The notes: a model not told the origin generated them from the sequence alone. A stretch of DNA of 64,000 nucleotides from CAYNCE01 sp964522515 (GCA_964522515.1 CAZFWC010000001.1:1-64000), one strand, 5' to 3'; positions 49,818-57,273 are shown, counted from the stretch's first letter. Made by a program: numbers and translations.

Positions 49818-50255
49818 TTAATAAATTTCACAAACTACTTCCCCACCTAAATTTTCTTTCTTAGCTTTCACATTTGTCATTAATCCTTTTGATGTTGAAA
49901 TAATTGCAATACCGTAATTATTTAAAACTACTGGCAAATTATCTTTTGAAACATAAATTCTGCGACCTGGTTTTGAAATTCTTTTTATTTTGCTAATTTT
50001 AGGATTATTTCCATTGTAAAATAATTTAATTTTTAATTGATTAAATTTAGCATTTTTTTCTTGCGCGCTTTTTGCAACAATTTTTTTAGAAATTTGTGGT
50101 TCTATTTTTTCAACGTCTTTAATCCATTTTTCTGTTTCTAAAATTTTAGCAATATTAAATTTTAATTTTGAATACGGCAAAATCACCTCAAGTTTTTTAA
50201 CTGCTTGAGCGTTTCTAATTCTTGTTAACATATCTGCGATTGGATCTGTGTACAT
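49818..50255 (-). CDS. rpsH: Ribosomal protein S8
   Basis: Binds 16S rRNA and in other bacteria regulates the spc operon. N-terminal DPIADMLTRIRNAQAVKK, C-terminal KRISKPGRRIYVSKDNLP and GIAIISTSKGLMTN. 145 aa is about 12 longer than usual because of a Lys/Ala-rich stretch (KKIVAKSAQEKNAKFNQ) in the middle. It is flanked by cassettes on both sides. Confidence 0.96.
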   Translation of the reverse strand: MYTDPIADMLTRIRNAQAVKKLEVILPYSKLKFNIAKILETEKWIKDVEKIEPQISKKIVAKSAQEKNAKFNQLKIKLFYNGNNPKISKIKRISKPGRRIYVSKDNLPVVLNNYGIAIISTSKGLMTNVKAKKENLGGEVVCEIY

Positions 50256-50269
50256 AATTTTGTAATTTC

Positions 50270-50435
50270 TCCGCCTTCGCCCTTAAAAAATCCTTTAACA
50301 CTACGGCGGATAAATTTTTAGTGTTTTTTTATAAAAAAGAATTAAGAGCCTGCCCGCGCCGGCTTGTCCGCCGTAGCCTTTGGCAAGGAGGAAGCTAGAG
50401 TTTTTTTAGAGTTGAAGCGAAGGAGGGTTAGGCGA
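50270..50435 (-). repeat. Family 1 intercistronic cassette (rpsN to rpsH)
   Basis: Minus strand: TCGCCTAACCCTCCTTCGC directly after the rpsN stop, ending GCGAAGGCGGAGAAA 14 bases before the rpsH ATG. 166 bp. Confidence 0.92.
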
Positions 50436-50621
50436 CTACCAACTTGATTTTTTAATTCCTGGAATTTCGCCTTTGTTTGCTAATTCTCTAAAGCAAATTC
50501 TACACAAACCAAAATCTCGCATAAAACCTCTGTTTCTACCACAACGCCAACAACGATTCACTTTTTGCGTTGTGAATTTTGGTTTTCTTTTTGATTTTGC
50601 GATTTGCGCTTTAGTTGCCAT
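50436..50621 (-). CDS. rpsN: Ribosomal protein S14, zinc-binding short form
   Basis: A 61 aa S14 with CWRC and CRIC (in RCWRCGRNRGFMRDFGLCRI), so a zinc-bound type Z protein. The end IPGIKKSSW is typical. It lies between rplE and rpsH in the standard order, with a family 1 cassette on each side. Confidence 0.96.
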   Translation of the reverse strand: MATKAQIAKSKRKPKFTTQKVNRCWRCGRNRGFMRDFGLCRICFRELANKGEIPGIKKSSW

Positions 50622-50631
50622 AAAAGTTTTT

Positions 50632-50753
50632 CTCCGCCTTCGTTCCCTAAAAATCCTACTGGACTACGGCGGATAAACTCTTGTGTTAAAAAAACACAGA
50701 AGCTTGCCCGCCGTAGCTGGGACTTTTAGGATTGAAGCGAAGGAGGGGAAGCT
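50632..50753 (-). repeat. Family 1 intercistronic cassette (rplE to rpsN)
   Basis: Minus strand: starts 3 bases after the rplE stop (AGCTTCCCCTCCTTCGC), ends GAAGGCGGAGAAA 10 bases before the rpsN ATG. At 122 bp it is the shortest full cassette. Confidence 0.9.
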
Positions 50754-50756
50754 AAA

Positions 50757-51299
50757 TTATTTCTGAAATGGAAACCCAAATAATTTTAATAATTCAAAAC
50801 CTTGTTCTTTGTTTTTTGCTGTTGTTGTAATTGCTACTTCTAAGCCGTGAATTGTTTCAACTTTTGACATTTCAATTTCTGCAAAAGCAGTGTGGTCTTT
50901 AAATCCTATATTTAAATTACCTTGTTTGTCAATATTTTTTTGATTAATCCCTCTAAAATCTCTAACCCTTGGCAAAGTAACATTAATTAATTTATCAAAA
51001 AAATCATACATTCTATTTCCGCGCAATGTGACTTTTGCTCCAACAATATTTCCTTGTCTTGTTTTAAAAGCTGAAATTGCTTTTTTAGCTTTTGTAAAAA
51101 TTGGTTTTTGTCCAGTAATTTTAGTTAAAGTTTTTTCAATTAATTCTAAATATTTATTTTCTCTTTTTGATGTTGAAATTCCTACATTTAAAGTTATTTT
51201 TTCTAATTTTGGAACAGCTAAATTATTTTTAAAACCAAACTTTTCCTTAAGCGCAGGAATAATCTCGACAGTAAATTTATTTTTTAGACGATTTGACAT
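50757..51299 (-). CDS. rplE: Ribosomal protein L5
   Basis: Binds 5S rRNA. Signatures: NVGISTSKRENKYLE, ITGQKPIFTKAKKAISAFK, GNIVGAKVTLRGNRMYDF, LPRVRDFRGI and GLEVAITTTAKN. 180 aa. It follows rplX by 67 bases of A+T-rich DNA with a CCCGAAT.../ATTCGGGT hairpin (51333-51364). Confidence 0.97.
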   Translation of the reverse strand: MSNRLKNKFTVEIIPALKEKFGFKNNLAVPKLEKITLNVGISTSKRENKYLELIEKTLTKITGQKPIFTKAKKAISAFKTRQGNIVGAKVTLRGNRMYDFFDKLINVTLPRVRDFRGINQKNIDKQGNLNIGFKDHTAFAEIEMSKVETIHGLEVAITTTAKNKEQGFELLKLFGFPFQK

Positions 51300-51332
51300 A
51301 CAATATTATTGTTTATTATTTTTTATAATTTT

Positions 51333-51364
51333 ACCCGAATTTTTATGAATTGTTTTATTCGGGT
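51333..51364. repeat. Hairpin between rplX and rplE
   Basis: ACCCGAATTTTT and ATTCGGGT pair with a loop of about 12 bases. On the minus strand it precedes rplE; there is no clear T-run, so it may be an RNA-stability or regulatory hairpin. Confidence 0.5.
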
Positions 51365-51366
51365 GG

Positions 51367-51723
51367 CTAGAAACTAGCTTTACATTTTTTACAAATTCTA
51401 TTCTTTTTTTCACGAGAAATATCTGATTTTCCTTCTTGCAATTTAAATCCTACTCTAGTTGGTTTTCCGCATTTTGGACAAATTAATTGCACATTTGAAA
51501 TATTCATTGGAGCTGGAAACATAATTCTTTGTCCTTTTTCACCTGATTTTTTTGGTCGCAAATGTTTGTATCTTAAATTTAAACCTTCAACAACAACTTT
51601 AAGATCTTTTCCTGAGTGAGTTTTAACTGATTTGGAAGGATGCAACACAGTTAAAACTTTCCCAGTTTTACCTTGGTCTTTACCTGTTAATATTTTTATT
51701 GTGTCATTTTTTTTAATTTTCAT
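51367..51723 (-). CDS. rplX: Ribosomal protein L24
   Basis: 50S assembly initiator. KOW motif IKKNDTIKILTGKDQGKTGK, then VVEGLNLRYKHLRPKK and the zinc-like end CPKCGKPTRVGFK with CKKCKASF at the terminus, giving four Cys. 118 aa. Confidence 0.95.
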   Translation of the reverse strand: MKIKKNDTIKILTGKDQGKTGKVLTVLHPSKSVKTHSGKDLKVVVEGLNLRYKHLRPKKSGEKGQRIMFPAPMNISNVQLICPKCGKPTRVGFKLQEGKSDISREKKNRICKKCKASF

Positions 51724-51727
51724 ATTT

Positions 51728-52099
51728 TTAAAGTACCTCTGGCGCTAACGAAATAATTTTATTAAATCCTTTTGCGCGGAGTTCTCTTGCAACTGGACCA
51801 AAAATTCTTGTTGCTTTTGGTTCTTTTGTTTTTGGGTCAACAACTACGCCTGCGTTTTCATCAAAACGAATATAAATTCCAGATTTTCTGCGAGTTTCTT
51901 TTTTTGTTCTAACAAGCACTGCTTTAACAACATCACCTTTTTTAATTTGTCCGTGTGGAACAACTTCTTTAACAGCGCAAGTTACAATGTCTCCAATTCT
52001 AGCAAATCTTTTTTTGTAACCGCCAGTAACTCTAATAACCTGGAGTTTTTTAGCTCCGGAATTATCTGCTAGTTTCATTGTTGACATTAGTTGTAACAT
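51728..52099 (-). CDS. rplN: Ribosomal protein L14
   Basis: Near-universal sequence: LKLADNSGAKKLQVIRVTGG in part, IGDIVTCAVKEVVPHG, VVKAVLVRTKKETRR, GIYIRFDENAGVVVDP and GPVARELRAKGFNKIISLAP. 123 aa. Confidence 0.97.
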   Translation of the reverse strand: MLQLMSTMKLADNSGAKKLQVIRVTGGYKKRFARIGDIVTCAVKEVVPHGQIKKGDVVKAVLVRTKKETRRKSGIYIRFDENAGVVVDPKTKEPKATRIFGPVARELRAKGFNKIISLAPEVL

Positions 52100-52104
52100 A
52101 AAAA

Positions 52105-52350
52105 TTAATTTTTAATTTTCCACCTTTTGCCTTTTGACAACGGTTTACATTCAACAAAATTTACTTTATCATTAATTTTACATTTATTATTTTTATCGTG
52201 AACTTTATAATTTTTTGAAACAGTATATCTTTTTTTATATTTTGGATGAATTTTTGTGCGGTCAACTTTAACAACAATGGTTTTATCCATTTTATCCGAA
52301 ATAACGATTCCTGTGAAGGCGCGTTTTATTGTTTTTTTATTTTCTTTCAT
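52105..52350 (-). CDS. rpsQ: Ribosomal protein S17
   Basis: 16S-binding OB-fold protein: FTGIVISDKMDKTIVVKVDR, HPKYKKRYTVSKNYKVHD and VNFVECKPLSKGKRW. 81 aa. Confidence 0.95.
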   Translation of the reverse strand: MKENKKTIKRAFTGIVISDKMDKTIVVKVDRTKIHPKYKKRYTVSKNYKVHDKNNKCKINDKVNFVECKPLSKGKRWKIKN

Positions 52351-52368
52351 AAAATTTTATAAATAAAA

Positions 52369-52557
52369 TTATTTAGTTTTTTCTTTTAAAATAGTTTGTA
52401 TTTGCGCGATTAATTTTTTAGTTGTGCCAACATCACTAACTTTTTTTAATTGTCTTTGCGCAACTTTAAATCTCATCTCGCGTAATTTTTCTTGAGACTC
52501 AGTTAGTAATGTTTTTAATTCATTTTCTGATTTTAATTTTAGTTCTTTAATTTTCAT
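52369..52557 (-). CDS. rpmC: Ribosomal protein L29
   Basis: Short helical 50S protein: MKIKELKLKSENELKTLLTE, then EKLREMRFKVAQRQLKKVSD. I start at 52557 (62 aa); the upstream ATG at 52572 would overlap the end of rplP. Confidence 0.93.
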   Translation of the reverse strand: MKIKELKLKSENELKTLLTESQEKLREMRFKVAQRQLKKVSDVGTTKKLIAQIQTILKEKTK

Positions 52558-52561
52558 AAAA

Positions 52562-52972
52562 TTATTTTCCAACCACCTTACATTTTACAGGTAACTTGTG
52601 AGCAGCTGATGTTAAAGCTTCACGAGCTTTGTGTTCTGGAATTCCATCAATTTCAAACATTATTGCTCCTGGTTTTACAACTGTGACAAAATGATCTGGA
52701 GCGCCTTTTCCTTTTCCCATTTTCATTTCATTTCCGTGAAAAGTCACAGGTTTGTCTGGAAAAAGTCTAATCCAAATTTTTCCGCCTTTTCTTGTGTGCC
52801 TAACAATCACGCGTCGAGTTGCTTCAATTTGTCTTGAAGTTACCCAAGAAGCTGTTAATGCTTTTAAACCAAAACTGCCAAAATCAACTTTTGTTAAACG
52901 CGACGCCTGACTGCCAGAAGTACCAGCTTGTAAGTGCCATTTTCTGTGTTTTGTTTTTTTTGGTGCTAACAT
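52562..52972 (-). CDS. rplP: Ribosomal protein L16
   Basis: 50S protein near the A site: MLAPKKTKHRKWHLQAG, FGSFGLKALTASWVTSRQIE, ATRRVIVRHTRKGGKIWIRL and KPVTFHGNEMKMGKGKGAPD. 136 aa. It starts 16 bases after a family 1 cassette. Confidence 0.97.
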   Translation of the reverse strand: MLAPKKTKHRKWHLQAGTSGSQASRLTKVDFGSFGLKALTASWVTSRQIEATRRVIVRHTRKGGKIWIRLFPDKPVTFHGNEMKMGKGKGAPDHFVTVVKPGAIMFEIDGIPEHKAREALTSAAHKLPVKCKVVGK

Positions 52973-52988
52973 AATTTTTTATAGTTTA

Positions 52989-53133
52989 TCCGCCTTCGCC
53001 CCTAATCCCGAGTACTCGGGACTACTGGACTACGGCGGATACCTGTCTGCCGACAGGCAGGAACTCTTGTGTTAAAAAAGCACAGGAGCTTGCCCGCCGT
53101 AGCTAGGACTTTTAGGGTTGAAGCGAAGGAGGG
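52989..53133 (-). repeat. Family 1 intercistronic cassette (rpsC to rplP)
   Basis: Minus strand: CCCTCCTTCGC follows the rpsC stop at once; it contains CCTGTCTGCCGACAGGCAGG and the CCCGAGTACTCGGGA palindrome and ends GCGAAGGCGGATAAA. 145 bp. Confidence 0.92.
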
Positions 53134-53775
53134 TTAAACAAATTTTTCACCTTTATAAATCCAAATCTTAACTCCAATTGCTCCGTAAGTTGTGCGAGCT
53201 GTTGCTGTTCCATAATCAATATCAGCGCGCAAAGTGTGCAAAGGAATTTTTCCTTGAGTTAATTTTTCAGTGCGAGCAATTTCTACTCCGCCTAATCTTC
53301 CAGCGCAATGAACTTTCACACCTTGCGCACCAGCTTTTATAATTGCTTCAATATTTCTTTTCATTGAACGACGGTACGGAATTCTTTTTTCTAATTCAAG
53401 AGCAATATTTTGCGCCATTATTTGCGCGCAAAGTTGTGGCTTGTTAACTTCTTTTATATTAATTTGTAGTTTGATTTTTTTATTTTTTATAATTTTTTTT
53501 AATAAATAATTTTTAATTTCTTCAACTCCAACTCCGCCTCGCCCAATAATAATTCCTGGTTTTGATGAATGCAAAATTATATTAATGTTGTCGGGTGATC
53601 TTTCAATTTCAACACTTTTTAAACTGCAGTCCCTAAGTTTACTATTTAAATATTCTCTCAATTTTGTATCTTGTTCAAGTTGTCGCGCAAAAGCAGGTCC
53701 ACGCTTAAACCAGCGAGAAGCCCAATTTTCGCTTAAACCAATTCTGAAAATTTTAGGATTTACTTTGTGACCCAT
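53134..53775 (-). CDS. rpsC: Ribosomal protein S3
   Basis: 30S protein of the mRNA entry channel: MGHKVNPKIFRIGLSENWAS, the KH domain KPGIIIGRGGVGVEEIKNYL, and the C-terminal GAQGVKVHCAGRLGGVEIAR, IDYGTATARTTYGAIGVKIWIY. 213 aa. Confidence 0.97.
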   Translation of the reverse strand: MGHKVNPKIFRIGLSENWASRWFKRGPAFARQLEQDTKLREYLNSKLRDCSLKSVEIERSPDNINIILHSSKPGIIIGRGGVGVEEIKNYLLKKIIKNKKIKLQINIKEVNKPQLCAQIMAQNIALELEKRIPYRRSMKRNIEAIIKAGAQGVKVHCAGRLGGVEIARTEKLTQGKIPLHTLRADIDYGTATARTTYGAIGVKIWIYKGEKFV

Positions 53776-53787
53776 AAAAATAAAATT

Positions 53788-54438
53788 TTATATTGATTTT
53801 CTTCTAAACATTTTTTTCAAAGCGCCACCTTTGCTTTTTTTACGAACAGTGTCTAAATGTTGCTTTCCTCTATCAGATCCTTCTCGTCTAACATCTTTAA
53901 TTTCTTTTTTATATTCTTCTTCTTTTAATTTTTTAATTTTAGGTTCTAATTTGGTCTCTTGTTTCTCTAATTCTTTAACTTCATCTAAAGATTTTACTAT
54001 TTTTATATTTTTATCAATTTTTTTCTTGTCTTTTTTATCTTTTTTAATATCAGATTTATCAGCTTTTACCTGCCTGTCTGGCAGGTGGACCTGTGATTTA
54101 TTAGTGTCTTTCTCTTCCAAAATTATTGAAATGTGACTTGTCCTTTTGTTAATTGCTGAAGCTCTTCCAAATGCTCTTGGTTGCCACCTTTTTAAAACAG
54201 GACCTTCATCAACTTTTAATTCTGAAATATATAAATTATTTTCTGCTAATTTAAAATTATTTTTTGCATTTGCAATCGCGCTGTTTAATAATTTCAACAT
54301 TGAATCAGCTACTTTTTTGTTTATAAATTTTAACTGATTTTGCGCGACTTCAACATCTAGCCCCCGAATTAAATCGGCCACTAATCTAACTTTGCGAGGT
54401 GATATTCTTAAATGTCGTAATTTTGCAGAAACTTTCAT
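53788..54438 (-). CDS. rplV: Ribosomal protein L22 with long C-terminal extension
   Basis: Lines the exit tunnel. The L22 core covers the first ~112 residues (LRHLRISPRKVRLVADLIRG; VDEGPVLKRWQPRAFGRASA; TSHISIILEEK). Beyond it there are about 100 mostly Lys/Glu/Asp residues that normal L22 proteins lack. The extension begins with an in-frame family 1 module (VHLPDRQVKA). Extensions of L22 are known in some bacteria; this one is probably disordered. Confidence 0.95.
   Translation of the reverse strand: MKVSAKLRHLRISPRKVRLVADLIRGLDVEVAQNQLKFINKKVADSMLKLLNSAIANAKNNFKLAENNLYISELKVDEGPVLKRWQPRAFGRASAINKRTSHISIILEEKDTNKSQVHLPDRQVKADKSDIKKDKKDKKKIDKNIKIVKSLDEVKELEKQETKLEPKIKKLKEEEYKKEIKDVRREGSDRGKQHLDTVRKKSKGGALKKMFRRKSI
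54068..54092 (-). repeat. Family 1 inner module in frame in rplV
   Basis: ACCTGCCTGTCTGGCAGGT palindrome, same type as the CCTGTCTGCCGACAGGCAGG module of the long cassettes. Confidence 0.75.
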
Positions 54439-54461
54439 AATTTTTTCCCGGGTACTCGGGA

Positions 54462-54758
54462 TTACTTTTTTTCTTTTGATTTTTTTTCAACTTCTTTTTG
54501 TTTTTTACCGCCGTGTTTAACAAATTTGCGAGTGGGAGAAAATTCACCAAGTTTGTGACCAACCATATCTTCAACAACAAAAACTGGAATGTGAATTTTA
54601 CCATTGTGAACTCCAAATGTAAAACCAACCATTTCAGGCGTGATTGTTGAATTTCTTGCCCAAGTTTTAATCACAATTTTGTCACCAATCTTAAGCTTGC
54701 CGACTTTTTTCATCAGTTTTGCGTCAATGTATGGCCCTTTTTTTAAACTTCTTGACAT
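54462..54758 (-). CDS. rpsS: Ribosomal protein S19
   Basis: 30S head protein: MSRSLKKGPYIDAKLMKKV, IKTWARNSTITPEMVGFTFG, VHNGKIHIPVFVVEDMVGHK, LGEFSPTRKF. 98 aa with a short Lys-rich tail. The stop borders a CCCGGGTACTCGGGA palindrome (54447-54461). Confidence 0.97.
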   Translation of the reverse strand: MSRSLKKGPYIDAKLMKKVGKLKIGDKIVIKTWARNSTITPEMVGFTFGVHNGKIHIPVFVVEDMVGHKLGEFSPTRKFVKHGGKKQKEVEKKSKEKK

Positions 54759-54771
54759 AAAATATTTAGCA

Positions 54772-54855
54772 ACTTGTAATTCGTAACTAGTAACTTGTAA
54801 ATTGATTTTTTATTTTTTAAAATAAAACAATTACGAGTTACAAATTACAGATTAC
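54772..54855. repeat. Inverted short-unit repeat between rplB and rpsS
   Basis: AACTTGTAATTCGTAACTAGTAACTTGTAA is complementary in style to TTACGAGTTACAAATTACAG. It is the same family as 47941-48009 and overlaps the last codons of rplB. Confidence 0.7.
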
Positions 54856-55691
54856 TTGCGTTTCTTTCGTCTTTTAATAATTAATTTATCTGTCCATTTT
54901 TTCTTTCTTGTTTTTACTCCAAGAGATGGTTTTCCCCATTTTGTTTTAGGGTGTTTCATTCCAATTGGGTGTTTTCCTTCTCCGCCACCGTGAGGATGAT
55001 CAACTGGGTTCATTGCTTTACCACGAACAGTTGGTTTAATTCCCATATGTCTTTTCCTTCCAGCTTTACCAATTCTAACTAATTTTGCTTCAGGATTTGA
55101 AACTTGTCCAATGGTCGCAAAGCATTCTTTTTTAAATAATTTAATTTCTCCCGAAGGAATTTTTAACTGAGCATATTTTCCTTCAACATTTTGTAAAACA
55201 ATTCCTGTCCCAGCGCTTCTTGCGACTTTACCACCTCTGTTTGGCTCTACTTCAACATTGTACACCATACTTCCTTGTGGAATCAACTCTAAAGGCATTC
55301 TGTTTCCATTTTTAGCTTCTATTTTTTTGTCTGAACTCATCACAGTGTCATTAACTTTCATATCAACAGCAGCTAAAATATATGATTTTGTATTATCTTT
55401 GTATTTTATCAGCGCAATTCTAGCGTTACGATTTGGATCGTATTCAATTGCTTCAACAGTAGCTTGAACATCAAATTTTGTTCTTTTAAAATCAATTATT
55501 CTATAAATTTTTTTAGATCCGCCACCACGGTGCCTAACAGTAATTCTGCCTTGATTATTTCTTCCCGAATATTTTTTTAAACTTTTACACAATTGTTTTT
55601 CTCTTTTTTTATTTTTTGTTAAATCAGAAGAATCAACAACAGATGTTCTGCGTCGCGCTGGTGTTGTTGGTTTGTATAATTTAATAGGCAT
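54852..55691 (-). CDS. rplB: Ribosomal protein L2
   Basis: Core peptidyl-transferase-region protein: LYKPTTPARRRTSVVDSSDL, GRITVRHRGGGSKKIYRIID, and the C-terminal signature MNPVDHPHGGGEGKHPIG. 279 aa. The start is 8 bases after a family 1 cassette. Confidence 0.97.
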   Translation of the reverse strand: MPIKLYKPTTPARRRTSVVDSSDLTKNKKREKQLCKSLKKYSGRNNQGRITVRHRGGGSKKIYRIIDFKRTKFDVQATVEAIEYDPNRNARIALIKYKDNTKSYILAAVDMKVNDTVMSSDKKIEAKNGNRMPLELIPQGSMVYNVEVEPNRGGKVARSAGTGIVLQNVEGKYAQLKIPSGEIKLFKKECFATIGQVSNPEAKLVRIGKAGRKRHMGIKPTVRGKAMNPVDHPHGGGEGKHPIGMKHPKTKWGKPSLGVKTRKKKWTDKLIIKRRKKRK

Positions 55692-55699
55692 AAAAGTTT

Positions 55700-55891
55700 T
55701 TCCGCCTTCGCCCCTAATCCCGAGTACTCGGGACTACTGGACTACGGCGGATACCTGTCTAGCTGACAGGCAGGAACTCTTGTGTTTAAAATTTAAAAAA
55801 CACAGGAGCTTGCCTCCTCCTTCGCTAAAGCTACGGCGGACAGGCGCCGTGGCAATTAAAGGGTCGCTAGGGAGCGAAGGAGGGGAAGCGA
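55700..55891 (-). repeat. Family 1 intercistronic cassette (rplW to rplB), longest
   Basis: Minus strand: TCGCTTCCCCTCCTTCGCTCC at the rplW stop, the CTCCTGTGTTT/AAACACAAGAG hairpin, a CTGTCAGC-type module, the CCCGAGTACTCGGGA palindrome and the end GCGAAGGCGGAAAAA 8 bases before the rplB ATG. 192 bp. Confidence 0.92.
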
Positions 55892-56338
55892 CTAAACTCC
55901 TTCGTAAACATCTAATTTATCATTTTTTTGTAAAATAATTATTGCTTTTTTCCAATTTTTTAATTTACCAAATTTTCTTCCGTATCTTACCATTTTACCG
56001 CGCATATTTACAGTATTAATTTTAACTGGTTTTACACCATAAAGTGTTTCAATTGCTTTTTTAATTTCTGATTTATTTGATTTTATCGCAACTTCAAAAA
56101 CATATTGATTAAACTCTCCTAAGGAAGATGCTTGTTCAGTAATTATTGGTCTGATTAAATTTTTGTAAGCGTTGCCGTGATATTTTGTTGCCAGACTTTT
56201 ATTTTTTGGTAATTTAGTTTTTTTTAATATTTTTTTTTCTTCAACTTCAACTTCATCAAATTTTTTAATCTGTTTTTTAGCTGTGTCTGATTTTTTCTTT
56301 TTAAATTTATCAAAAATACTCATATTGTCATTTATCAA
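55892..56338 (-). CDS. rplW: Ribosomal protein L23 with N-terminal extension
   Basis: Sits at the tunnel exit. The L23 core starts near residue 58 (NLIRPIITEQASSLGEFNQY; KSEIKKAIETLYGVKPVKIN; VNMRGKMVRYGRKFGKLKNW). The first ~55 residues are a Lys-rich extension (FDKFKKKKSDTAKKQIKKF). 148 aa against about 95-100 usual. Confidence 0.93.
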   Translation of the reverse strand: MINDNMSIFDKFKKKKSDTAKKQIKKFDEVEVEEKKILKKTKLPKNKSLATKYHGNAYKNLIRPIITEQASSLGEFNQYVFEVAIKSNKSEIKKAIETLYGVKPVKINTVNMRGKMVRYGRKFGKLKNWKKAIIILQKNDKLDVYEGV

Positions 56339-56390
56339 ATATCAGTTATCAGTTGCTTTTGATAATTGATAAATGATACTTGATATTTTT
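56335..56390. repeat. Inverted short-unit repeat between rplD and rplW
   Basis: TTATCAAATATCAGTTATCAGTTG and GATAATTGATAAATGATACTTGATA are complementary in part. It fills the 50-base spacer. Confidence 0.6.
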
Positions 56391-57144
56391 ATTTATTTTT
56401 TAAATATATTTTTTCAATTATTTCTAAACTTTTTTCAATAATTAATATTTTCTCAAACTTCAAAAGATCCAAAACATTTAAACTGTCTGCTGTTGTGATT
56501 TTAATTCCTTGCAAATTTTTTCCTGCGCTAAATATTTTTCTGTCTGCTTTTTCTAAAATAATTAATAATGATAATTTGTAATTTTTAATGTCAAAATTGC
56601 GCTTTCCCTCCTTCGCTCCCTGAGTGTCCTTTATCACTTCGGCGGGCAAGCTTTTAGTTTTTTTTGTTTTCTTTTCAATCTCTTTAATATTTATTATACT
56701 TTTTAAATTTTTCAAAATTTCAACAAATTCTTTTGTTTTACCTTCAGCTAAATTTAATTTGTCTAATAAAATAAATAAATTATTGTTTACTTTATCAGAC
56801 AAACACATAAATAATGCTTTTGTTTTTTGTTTTTTATTAACTTTTTTAGAAAAGTTTCTGTCTTTTGTGGGTCCAAAAGTCACACCGCCCCCAACCCAAA
56901 TTGGTGAACGACTTGAACCGTGTCTTGCGCGTCCAGTTCCTTTTTGTTTCCAAGGTTTTTTCCCACCACCGCGAACTTCACTTTTATCTTTTGTGTGAGC
57001 AATCGCAACTCTTGAATTTGCCATTTGCGCAACTGCGACTTGATGTACAACAGAATTTTTTATTTCAATTCCAAAAATTTTAGAATTTAATTCTAGTTCT
57101 TTTACTTTTTCTCCAAGTTGGTTGTAGATTTGTATTTTTTTCAT
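56389..57144 (-). CDS. rplD: Ribosomal protein L4 with repeat insertion
   Basis: 50S protein, regulator of the S10 operon in gamma-proteobacteria. Core: VVHQVAVAQMANSRVAIAHT, the conserved loop GGKKPWKQKGTGRARHGS, WVGGGVTFGPTKDRNFSKKV. I start at MKKIQIY (57144); the ATG 9 bases upstream is in a family 2 repeat. Around residues 165-180 SLPAEVIKDTQGAKEGKR is an in-frame family 1 repeat. About 251 aa against ~205 usual. Confidence 0.95.
   Translation of the reverse strand: MKKIQIYNQLGEKVKELELNSKIFGIEIKNSVVHQVAVAQMANSRVAIAHTKDKSEVRGGGKKPWKQKGTGRARHGSSRSPIWVGGGVTFGPTKDRNFSKKVNKKQKTKALFMCLSDKVNNNLFILLDKLNLAEGKTKEFVEILKNLKSIINIKEIEKKTKKTKSLPAEVIKDTQGAKEGKRNFDIKNYKLSLLIILEKADRKIFSAGKNLQGIKITTADSLNVLDLLKFEKILIIEKSLEIIEKIYLKNK
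56604..56650 (-). repeat. Family 1 repeat in frame in rplD
   Basis: CCCTCCTTCGCTCCCTGAGTG then CACTTCGGCGGGCAAG, a diverged full unit translated in the C-terminal half of L4. Confidence 0.8.
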
Positions 57145-57148
57145 GTTA

Positions 57149-57184
57149 GTCATCCTGATCCCGAGTGCTCGGGAGAAGGATCTG
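57149..57184 (+). repeat. Family 2 repeat with nested palindrome
   Basis: AGTCATCCTGAT, the family 1 palindrome CCCGAGTGCTCGGGA, then GAAGGATCTG. One repeat family is nested in the other. Confidence 0.75.
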
Positions 57185-57216
57185 TTTTTTTAATTATTTA
57201 TTTTATTAATTTTTGG

Positions 57217-57273
57217 CTAATTTTAGCTAATAATACGAATGGGCTTGACATTTTTTTAAAAATTTATTAAAAT
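57217..57273 (+). promoter_or_regulatory. Promoter of the orphan gene inside the S10 operon
   Basis: TTGACA (57245-57250), 17 bases, TAAAAT (57268-57273). CTAATTTTAGC at 57217-57227 lies 17 bases before the -35, as at 16037. Confidence 0.75.

Noticed and set aside
14566..55891. Possible CRISPR array or IS elements from the many repeats
   Set aside because: Repeats are widely and irregularly spaced with no spacers, no cas genes and no transposase; the copies are palindromic units between or inside genes.
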